A stretch of 6,756 nt of DNA from an uncultured Lachnospiraceae bacterium (lineage in GTDB: Bacteria > Bacillota > Clostridia > Lachnospirales > Lachnospiraceae). Made by a program: the position numbers and the translations under genes. The first letter of the stretch is position 1. Every line of letters begins with the position of its first letter. The notes under the pieces are model-generated. The model did no database searches. It saw only the letters and a program-made list of their open reading frames with translations, and was not told the DNA's origin. The DNA lies in assembly GCA_945485625.1 (NCBI GenBank), contig CALYSH010000079.1, positions 1 through 6,756 on the forward strand. The letters are read 5' to 3'. Below are positions 1-6,198 of the stretch, piece after piece.

Positions 1-353
1 TATATCTCATCATATTCGAGTTCTTCTTCGTATATTCCTTCTTTATAATCATCGAACATACTCAGCGCATTTAGAACGGCAGCTCCAAAACCGGCCTTAG
101 TCTTCTTGTTGTTTTTCTTTGGATGGGATTTGTTTGGGCAAACTTCCTGCCAATCTATTCTTGCAGAGTTTGCGCATTTGATAGTCGGAACGTCAACAAG
201 TGGTAGCATTTCTATCTCTTTGCCAAAACGTTTTTCAAAATTACTCATACTAAACAACAGCCTTTCCCATAGAATCAACCAAAATGACTTTATTATTCTA
301 CCATTACCGGTCAAAGAAGTAAACAAACGAATGAAATTTAATAATGTTTTCAT
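1..353 (-). CDS. Partial ORF at left edge; probable 5'-truncated class I SAM-dependent (MmeI-like) DNA methyltransferase fragment
   Basis: Read on the minus strand, the frame is open from the ATG at 351-353 to the left edge (117 codons visible); a second in-frame ATG lies at 246-248. From the second ATG the protein begins MSNFEKRFGKEIEMLPL and continues with CANSARIDWQEVCP, a lysine-rich insert (KKNNKK) and EELEYDEI at the edge. From family knowledge, the pattern FxxxFG...LPL...aNaxRIDWxxVcP...DEIY stands just before the catalytic (N/D)PPY/F motif in MmeI-like adenine methyltransferases, so that motif should follow outside the window. In the family, several hundred residues, including the SAM-binding motif, precede this point. 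Here the upstream 35 residues look unrelated, an in-frame TGA lies near 417, and neither ATG has a good ribosome site. I infer a decayed or truncated gene; the true start could be 248, 353 or none. An intact small unknown protein is the alternative. Confidence 0.45.
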   Translation of the reverse strand, partial: MKTLLNFIRLFTSLTGNGRIIKSFWLILWERLLFSMSNFEKRFGKEIEMLPLVDVPTIKCANSARIDWQEVCPNKSHPKKNNKKTKAGFGAAVLNALSMFDDYKEGIYEEELEYDEI

Positions 354-376
354 ACTCTTTTCTAGAAATTGAATCG

Positions 377-405
377 TTGCAATTTCACCTTTTCTGTCGT
401 ATAAT
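377..405 (+). promoter_or_regulatory. Sigma-70 (SigA)-type promoter of the activase gene
   Basis: A perfect TATAAT -10 box lies at 400-405. TTGCAA at 377-382 matches four of six bases of the -35 consensus, and the spacer is exactly 17 bases. The start of transcription would fall near 411-413, giving a leader of about 46 bases before the ATG at 458. No riboswitch-sized leader is possible. This is the only good promoter pattern I see upstream of the large gene. Confidence 0.7.
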
Positions 406-438
406 ATCTTAGCGTGTCATCTTATTAAGAAGTTTTTC

Positions 439-445
439 AGAAAGG
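439..445 (+). promoter_or_regulatory. Ribosome binding site of the activase gene, unusually distant
   Basis: AGAAAGG at 439-445 is the only Shine-Dalgarno-like stretch before the ATG at 458. It is imperfect and lies 12 bases from the start codon, compared with the usual 5 to 9, with an A-rich spacer. The start is nevertheless well fixed: the ASKHA phosphate-binding motif GIDIGSTTVK begins at residue 11, as expected for the family, and no nearby alternative start codon fits. Confidence 0.5.
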
Positions 446-457
446 TACCAAAAAAAC

Positions 458-3400
458 ATGGATTTACAGTTGAAAGAAGCAACCCTTGGCATCGATATCG
501 GTTCCACTACGGTCAAGATTGCTATTTTAGATGTCAAACACCAGATTCTTTTTTCAGATTATCAGAGACATTTTGCAAATATACGGGAAACCCTGTCCGG
601 GCTCCTTCAAAAAGCATATGGGGAGCTGGGGGAATTGACCCTTCACCCCATGATTACCGGCTCCGGCGGCCTGACCCTGGCCAATCATCTGGGTGTTCCT
701 TTTACCCAGGAGGTTATTGCAGTTGCCACCTCCTTAAAGGAGCTGGCTCCCAAGACCGACGTAGCCATTGAGCTTGGCGGCGAGGATGCAAAGATTATTT
801 ATTTCGAGGGCGGTAATGTGGAACAGCGTATGAACGGTATCTGTGCAGGCGGTACCGGTTCCTTCATTGACCAGATGGCCTCCCTGATTCAGACAGATGC
901 CTCAGGCTTAAATGAGTACGCAAAGAATTACAGGTCCCTTTATACCATCGCAGCACGATGCGGTGTATTTGCCAAGACTGATATCCAGCCTTTAATCAAT
1001 GAAGGTGCCACCAAGGAGGATTTGGCAGCCTCCATTTTCCAGGCTGTGGTAAACCAGACCATCTCCGGCCTGGCCTGTGGTAAGCCCATCCGTGGTCATG
1101 TAGCATTCTTAGGTGGTCCTCTGCACTTCCTGGATCAGCTGAAGGCGGCCTTTATCCGTACCCTGAAGCTGGATGAGGAGCATATTATTGATACGGACAA
1201 TTCCCATCTGTTTGCAGCCATCGGTTCTGCTTTGAACGCAGACCCTTCCGTTACATATACCTTAAGTCAGATGGTTGACAAGCTCTCTGCGGATATTCAC
1301 ATGGAATTTGAGGTGGAACGTATGGAGCCCCTGTTTGCAAACCGGGAGGAATACGACGTATTCCGGGCCCGTCACAGCAAACACCATGTGCAGGCAAAGC
1401 CCCTGTCCGAGTATCACGGCAAGGCATTCTTAGGCATTGATTCCGGCTCCACCACCACAAAAATCGCTCTGGTGGGTGAGGACGGCTCCCTTTTGTACTC
1501 CTTCTATGCCAACAACGGCGGAAGTCCCTTAAAAACCGCTATCGGCTCTTTAAAGGAAATCTTTGAAACCAAGCCTGCCGATGTGGAAATTGTACGCTCC
1601 TGCTCCACCGGTTACGGGGAAGCCTTGATGAAGGCTGCTTTCCTGCTGGATGACGGTGAGGTGGAAACCGTAGCGCACTATTATGCCGCTGCTTTCTTTA
1701 ATCCCAAGGTAGACTGTATCCTGGATATCGGCGGACAGGATATGAAATGTATCAAAATAAAGAATCAGACCGTGGACAGCGTACAGTTAAATGAGGCCTG
1801 CTCCTCCGGCTGCGGTTCCTTTATCGAAACCTTTGCAAAATCCCTGAATTATACGGTACAGGATTTCGCAAAGGCCGCTTTGTTTGCGGAGCATCCCATT
1901 GACCTGGGTACCCGTTGTACCGTATTCATGAATTCCAAAGTAAAACAGGCACAGAAGGAAGGCGCAAGTGTTGCGGATATTTCCTCCGGTCTGGCTTATT
2001 CCGTTATCAAAAACGCTCTGTTTAAGGTAATCAAGGTATCCGATGCCTCCGAGCTGGGTAAGGAAATCGTGGTTCAGGGCGGTACCTTCTATAACGATGC
2101 AGTCCTTCGAAGCTTCGAAAAGATTGCAGGCTGTGAAGCCATCCGTCCGGATATTGCGGGTATCATGGGTGCCTTTGGTGCCGCATTGGTTGCCAGAGAG
2201 CATTACGAGGAGGGCTACAAGACCAATATGCTTTCCTACGAGGATATCTGCAGTCTGCAGTTTGAAACCAGCATGGCAAAATGTAAGGGCTGTACCAATA
2301 ACTGCCGTCTGACCATCAACCAGTTCTCCGGCGGACGAAGGTTTGTATCCGGTAACCGCTGTGAGCGCGGTATCGGCGGTCAGAAGAACGCAAACAACGT
2401 GCCCAATCTGTACGAATACAAATTACACAGATTGTTTGACTATACTCCTCTCTCCGAAGAGGAAGCCACACGGGGCACTGTGGGAATTCCCCGTGTACTG
2501 AACATGTATGAAAATTACCCATTCTGGCACGTATTCTTTACAAAACTGGGATACCGGGTGGTATTATCCCCCAATTCCAACCGTAAGATTTACGAAATGG
2601 GTATCGAATCCATTCCCAGCGAGTCCGAGTGCTATCCGGCCAAGCTGGCACACGGTCATGTATCCTGGCTGATCGATCAGAAGGTGGATTTCATCTTTTA
2701 CCCTGCCCTCTATTACGAGCGCAATGAATTTAAGGAGGCAAACAACCACTATAACTGCCCCATTGTCACCTCCTATTCCGAGAACATCAAGAACAACGTG
2801 GAGGAAATCAGCAGCGGTCAGGTGAAATTCCGCAATCCCTTCCTGTCCTTCCGCGATCTGGACACCATTTGCTTCGCACTGGTGAAGGAGTTCTCCGAGC
2901 TTCCCGCGTCCCAGGTAAAGGAAGCCTGCAGGGAAGCCTTTGAAGAGTTGTCCAGGGTACGTCTGGATATGCAGAAAAAGGGCGAAGAGGTATTGAAATA
3001 TCTGGAGGAGACCGGCAAGCGGGGCATTGTTCTGGCAGGCCGTCCCTACCATATCGACTCCGAAATCAATCACGGTATTCCGGAATTGATCACCTCCTTT
3101 GATATCGCTGTCCTGACGGAGGATTCCATTTCCCACCTGGCAAAACCGGAACGCCCCCTGATTGTATCCGACCAGTGGATGTACCATTCCAGACTCTACG
3201 CTGCGGCAAGCTATGTAAAAACGGTGGATAATCTGGATCTGATTCAGTTAAACTCCTTCGGCTGCGGTCTGGATGCGGTAACCACCGACCAGGTAAACGA
3301 TATCCTCTCCGGCTCCGATAAGATTTATACCTGCTTAAAGATTGATGAGGTCAACAACTTAGGTGCGGCAAGAATCCGTATCCGTTCCCTGCTCTCCGCC

Positions 3401-4696
3401 ATCCGGGTCAGAGAAAAGCAGAACAAGGAACGTACCATCCGCTCCGCTGCCATCAACAAGGTGGTGTTCACCGAGGAGATGCGAAAGGACTACACCATTA
3501 TCTGCCCTCAGATGTCCCCCATCCATTTCGAAATCATGCAGCCTGCCTTCCGGGCAGCCGGCTACAACTTCGTGGTGCTGGACAACGACAACAGGCATTC
3601 CGTGGATGTAGGCTTAAAATATGTAAACAATGACGCCTGCTATCCTTCCCTTCTTGTGGTAGGGCAGCTGATGGAAGCCCTTCTCTCCGGAAAATATGAT
3701 TTAAACAAGACCGCACTGATTATCACCCAGACCGGTGGAGGGTGCCGGGCTACCAACTACATCGGCTTCATCCGCCGTGCCTTAAAGAAAGCCGGCATGG
3801 AGCATATTCCGGTTATCTCCTTAAATCTGGGCGGTATCGAGACCAACCCGGGCTTCCATATTGATGCGGATTTGCTTCTGCGCGCTGCTCTTTCCGCAGC
3901 CTTCGGTGATATCTTCATGCGCTGCGTATATCGTATGAGACCCTACGAGGCGACTCCCGGAAGTGTGGATGCGGTACATCAGAAATGGTTAAAGGTAGTG
4001 CAGGATTTCGTATCCGCAAAGCACCTTCCTCTTTGGAAATACAATAAGCTCTGCCGCCAGATCATTCGTGACTTCGATGCCATTCCCCTCCGGGATATCA
4101 AAAAACCCCGGGTGGGAATTGTGGGTGAGATTCTGGTCAAGTTCTCTCCCGCCGGCAACAACCACCTGGTTGAGCTGTTAGAGCACGAAGGGGCTGAGGC
4201 TGTGGTGCCCGATCTGATTGATTTCATGCTCTACTGCTTCTACAACCAGATTTACAAGGCAAAGGAGCTTGGCACCAGCAAGAAAGCATCCCTGGTTTCC
4301 TCCCTGGGCATCTGGGCCATCGAGCATGTGCTGCGAAAAGCCTCCACCTCGGAATTTAAGAAGAGTAAGCATTTCACTCCTCCGACTCCCATCCGGGAAA
4401 TAGCGGAATTTGCCAAGCCCATCGTATCCATCGGCAACCAGACCGGTGAGGGATGGTTTTTAACCGGTGAAATGGTGGAGCTGATTCACGACGGCGTACC
4501 CAATATCGTATGTACCCAGCCCTTCGGTTGTCTTCCCAACCACGTAGTAGGCAAAGGCGTTATTAAGGCGTTGAGAAAAGCCTACCCTGAATCCAATATT
4601 GTAGCCATCGACTACGATCCCGGCGCCAGCGAGGTAAATCAGCTGAACCGTATCAAGCTGATGCTGTCCACTGCAAACAGCAAATTAGAAAAATAG
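458..4696 (+). CDS. Fused acyl-CoA dehydratase activase / DUF2229 / HgdB-DCCP-like iron-sulfur protein (1412 aa)
   Basis: This is a cytoplasmic ATP-driven electron-transfer protein of the 2-hydroxyacyl-CoA dehydratase activator (BadF/BadG/BcrA/BcrD, HgdC) superfamily. ASKHA domain 1 (about 8-260) has GIDIGSTTVK (11-20), ELGGEDAK (105-112) and cysteines C129 and C168. ASKHA domain 2 (about 323-580) has GIDSGSTTTK (326-335), DIGGQDMK (423-430), C448 and C487. In HgdC two such cysteines per subunit hold a [4Fe-4S] cluster between two monomers; here both copies are on one chain. A cysteine knot follows (C609, C612, C616, C635), then DUF2229 from about 673, then HgdB/DCCP-like regions with SECYP (725), FGCG (936), ACYP (1061), GGGCR (1096) and FGCLPN (1358). 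There is no signal peptide or membrane segment, and the length is typical of the clostridial fused family. The gene has its own promoter and terminator and no pathway neighbours. Family assignment is confident; the substrate is unknown, with dehydration, radical reduction or small-molecule reduction all possible. Confidence 0.93.
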   Translation: MDLQLKEATLGIDIGSTTVKIAILDVKHQILFSDYQRHFANIRETLSGLLQKAYGELGELTLHPMITGSGGLTLANHLGVPFTQEVIAVATSLKELAPKTDVAIELGGEDAKIIYFEGGNVEQRMNGICAGGTGSFIDQMASLIQTDASGLNEYAKNYRSLYTIAARCGVFAKTDIQPLINEGATKEDLAASIFQAVVNQTISGLACGKPIRGHVAFLGGPLHFLDQLKAAFIRTLKLDEEHIIDTDNSHLFAAIGSALNADPSVTYTLSQMVDKLSADIHMEFEVERMEPLFANREEYDVFRARHSKHHVQAKPLSEYHGKAFLGIDSGSTTTKIALVGEDGSLLYSFYANNGGSPLKTAIGSLKEIFETKPADVEIVRSCSTGYGEALMKAAFLLDDGEVETVAHYYAAAFFNPKVDCILDIGGQDMKCIKIKNQTVDSVQLNEACSSGCGSFIETFAKSLNYTVQDFAKAALFAEHPIDLGTRCTVFMNSKVKQAQKEGASVADISSGLAYSVIKNALFKVIKVSDASELGKEIVVQGGTFYNDAVLRSFEKIAGCEAIRPDIAGIMGAFGAALVAREHYEEGYKTNMLSYEDICSLQFETSMAKCKGCTNNCRLTINQFSGGRRFVSGNRCERGIGGQKNANNVPNLYEYKLHRLFDYTPLSEEEATRGTVGIPRVLNMYENYPFWHVFFTKLGYRVVLSPNSNRKIYEMGIESIPSESECYPAKLAHGHVSWLIDQKVDFIFYPALYYERNEFKEANNHYNCPIVTSYSENIKNNVEEISSGQVKFRNPFLSFRDLDTICFALVKEFSELPASQVKEACREAFEELSRVRLDMQKKGEEVLKYLEETGKRGIVLAGRPYHIDSEINHGIPELITSFDIAVLTEDSISHLAKPERPLIVSDQWMYHSRLYAAASYVKTVDNLDLIQLNSFGCGLDAVTTDQVNDILSGSDKIYTCLKIDEVNNLGAARIRIRSLLSAIRVREKQNKERTIRSAAINKVVFTEEMRKDYTIICPQMSPIHFEIMQPAFRAAGYNFVVLDNDNRHSVDVGLKYVNNDACYPSLLVVGQLMEALLSGKYDLNKTALIITQTGGGCRATNYIGFIRRALKKAGMEHIPVISLNLGGIETNPGFHIDADLLLRAALSAAFGDIFMRCVYRMRPYEATPGSVDAVHQKWLKVVQDFVSAKHLPLWKYNKLCRQIIRDFDAIPLRDIKKPRVGIVGEILVKFSPAGNNHLVELLEHEGAEAVVPDLIDFMLYCFYNQIYKAKELGTSKKASLVSSLGIWAIEHVLRKASTSEFKKSKHFTPPTPIREIAEFAKPIVSIGNQTGEGWFLTGEMVELIHDGVPNIVCTQPFGCLPNHVVGKGVIKALRKAYPESNIVAIDYDPGASEVNQLNRIKLMLSTANSKLEK

Positions 4697-4704
4697 CAGC
4701 AATG

Positions 4705-4720
4705 TGCGCCCAATGGCGCA
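4705..4720 (+). other. Small perfect hairpin between stop codon and terminator
   Basis: TGCGCC at 4705-4710 pairs perfectly with GGCGCA at 4715-4720 around a CAAT loop, giving a six-base-pair GC-rich stem nine bases after the stop codon of the activase gene. It has no T-run of its own, so it is not a terminator alone. It may protect the 3' end of the message or act together with the next hairpin; this is inference. Confidence 0.5.
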
Positions 4721-4723
4721 AGT

Positions 4724-4758
4724 AAAAACACCGGCACAATCTGTCCGGTGTTTTTTTT
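4724..4758. terminator. Rho-independent terminator, probably bidirectional
   Basis: The arm 4724-4734 (AAAAACACCGG) pairs perfectly with 4745-4755 (CCGGTGTTTTT). A further three pairs, ACA 4736-4738 with TGT 4742-4744, are possible beyond a bulged C. On the plus strand eight T residues (4751-4758) follow the GC part of the stem, a classic terminator for the activase gene. On the minus strand the same stem is followed by five T residues, so it can also end the converging cyclase transcript, whose stop codon is at 4785-4787. Confidence 0.88.
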
Positions 4759-4784
4759 AATACAAAAGATTCAAAAAAATATCG

Positions 4785-6158
4785 CTAGTGATTCCGTAAT
4801 CCTTCCATCTTTGCGATTCCATAATCAATCTCTACCCTGCCGCCGGTATACAGCCTGTGGAAGCAATCCAGGATTCTCTTGGCCACTACACCCCCGTCTT
4901 TTTCATTGATATCCATAAGCAGTACGATCATCTGCTTGCTGGAATATCGGGTAGATACATCCGACCTTCGAAGGGATACGTAAATCGCCCGTTCCAAAAG
5001 CTCCAGTATTGTCTCCATCTCCGAAACCTCGATTTCCTCCCCCGCCGGTTCTGTGACGGTGAAAAGAATTGTCTGGATATCCTTGCCGCTTCGTTCGATA
5101 AACCGACGAATAAAGTTGTACACATGATGGAAGCTTTCGAAATCCAGAAGATATGCACCATTCCCACTGTCAGCTCTGCACATGAAGTCCCGAAGATAAT
5201 TCAAATCCACTGTTCTTCCTGCCCTGGCATTTTCCTGCTGAACCTTATCACTATAGAAGTGATAGGAATTTTTTCCGTTCTGCTTTACATGATAAAGCGC
5301 TTTGTCTGCTGCATTATACAGCTTATTAAATTCCATTCCGTCCTCAGGCATTTGCGCAATACCGATGGAAACGGAGGAATTTGTCTCAAACTTGCACTGC
5401 TCCAGCTTGTAACACAGGTCTGAAATGATATCTGCCGCATGATTTCCAAGCATGCTCTTGCTCACCGCATCCCGTATGAACACCACAAACTCATCCCCTC
5501 CGATCCGACACAGAACATCCCCCTCCGATGAGTGCTCCCTTAAAGTATCTGCAAACATCTTCAGTGTTGTGTCACCGGCAATGTGACCATAATTATCATT
5601 TATGGCCTTAAAATTGTCCATATCAATCATGAACAGTGCACCCTGTACACCCTGTTCGATCATTTCATTGACAGTTTCTTCCGTATATACTCTGTTCCAC
5701 AATCCGGTCAATGCATCCTTTTGGGATTTGTTTTTCATATCAGAAACCTCGCGGGTTTTCTGCTCCAGTCTGTCTGCCAGACTCTTTCGAAGCTCCTCCA
5801 GCTCCAACGCCCTGCCGATTCTGGACCGCATGATTTCCGGCACAAAGGGTTTCGCAATAAAATCTATGGCTCCCTCCCGGAAACATCGTATTTCTGTTTC
5901 CATATCATTATCGGCTGTCAGAAAAATGACGGGAGTACTCTCGCACCGTTTGATGCTTCGAATCTTCTCCAGCACCTGAAACCCGTCCATTCCCGGCATA
6001 TTAATATCTAAAAGGATCATATCGCATGGGTTTTCCTTCAAATAGGTAATGGCTTCCTCTCCCCGCATGACCGGTATTACCTTATAAATATCACCTAATA
6101 CCTTTCTTGCTGCAGCCAGATTCATCCTGTCATCATCTACAACCAAAATTGTTTTCAT
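4785..6158 (-). CDS. Response regulator diguanylate cyclase, REC-GGDEF with degenerate C-terminal GGDEF-like domain (457 aa)
   Basis: A cytoplasmic regulator expected to make cyclic-di-GMP from two GTP when its receiver is phosphorylated by an unseen histidine kinase. REC (1-118) has acidic residues D8-D10, phosphoacceptor D51 in LLDINMPGMDG, T81 and K103. A charged helical linker (about 117-147) leads to the GGDEF domain (148-302), with DALTGLWNR (148-156), metal residue D179, N187, D196 and an intact GGDEF (220-224). The inhibitory-site position five residues before it reads SEGD instead of RxxD. Residues about 318-457 resemble a degenerate second GGDEF domain: RRSD-VSTRY-SSKQM (397-410) aligns exactly with RxxD-x5-GGDEF. 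The start at 6158 is chosen for its strong ribosome site and because the receiver begins right there; an in-frame ATG at 6245 would add 29 unrelated residues and overlap the upstream gene. It is second in a two-gene operon, 40 bases after the chimera. Confidence 0.93.
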   Translation of the reverse strand: MKTILVVDDDRMNLAAARKVLGDIYKVIPVMRGEEAITYLKENPCDMILLDINMPGMDGFQVLEKIRSIKRCESTPVIFLTADNDMETEIRCFREGAIDFIAKPFVPEIMRSRIGRALELEELRKSLADRLEQKTREVSDMKNKSQKDALTGLWNRVYTEETVNEMIEQGVQGALFMIDMDNFKAINDNYGHIAGDTTLKMFADTLREHSSEGDVLCRIGGDEFVVFIRDAVSKSMLGNHAADIISDLCYKLEQCKFETNSSVSIGIAQMPEDGMEFNKLYNAADKALYHVKQNGKNSYHFYSDKVQQENARAGRTVDLNYLRDFMCRADSGNGAYLLDFESFHHVYNFIRRFIERSGKDIQTILFTVTEPAGEEIEVSEMETILELLERAIYVSLRRSDVSTRYSSKQMIVLLMDINEKDGGVVAKRILDCFHRLYTGGRVEIDYGIAKMEGLRNH

Positions 6159-6162
6159 GTTT

Positions 6163-6169
6163 CTCCTCC
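6163..6169 (-). promoter_or_regulatory. Ribosome binding site fixing the cyclase start
   Basis: Read on the minus strand, GGAGGAG at 6169-6163 matches the anti-Shine-Dalgarno very well. Its GGAGG core is six bases from the ATG at 6158-6156. It decides the start at 6158 over the longer in-frame option beginning at 6245. Confidence 0.85.
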
Positions 6170-6198
6170 GGATTCTTGTTGTGTAATATCGAAAACTT

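Noticed and set aside
254..298. Minus-strand reading NNKVILVDSMGKAVV in another frame, as part of a frameshifted methyltransferase
   Set aside because: It is short, bounded by TAG stops on both sides and does not match the family sequence expected before FEKRFG, so it gives no support for a simple frameshift.
106..372. Plus-strand open frame of 88 codons in the AT-rich left region
   Set aside because: It lies opposite the methyltransferase-like minus-strand frame, has no ribosome site, and its translation is low-complexity and hydrophobic with no recognisable motif.
407..430. TCTTA / TAAGA inverted repeat and a CTTATTAAG near-palindrome at the presumed transcript start, as a possible operator
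   Set aside because: The arms are only four or five bases in AT-rich DNA, so chance is a sufficient explanation without related sequences.
2564..3187. Minus-strand open frame of 207 codons inside the large gene
   Set aside because: It is antisense to a conserved part of the activase protein and has no recognisable motif; it is a by-product of the codon bias of the real gene.
4857..5423. Plus-strand open frame of 188 codons opposite the cyclase
   Set aside because: The minus strand encodes the highly conserved GGDEF domain there; the plus translation matches no family I know and has no ribosome site.
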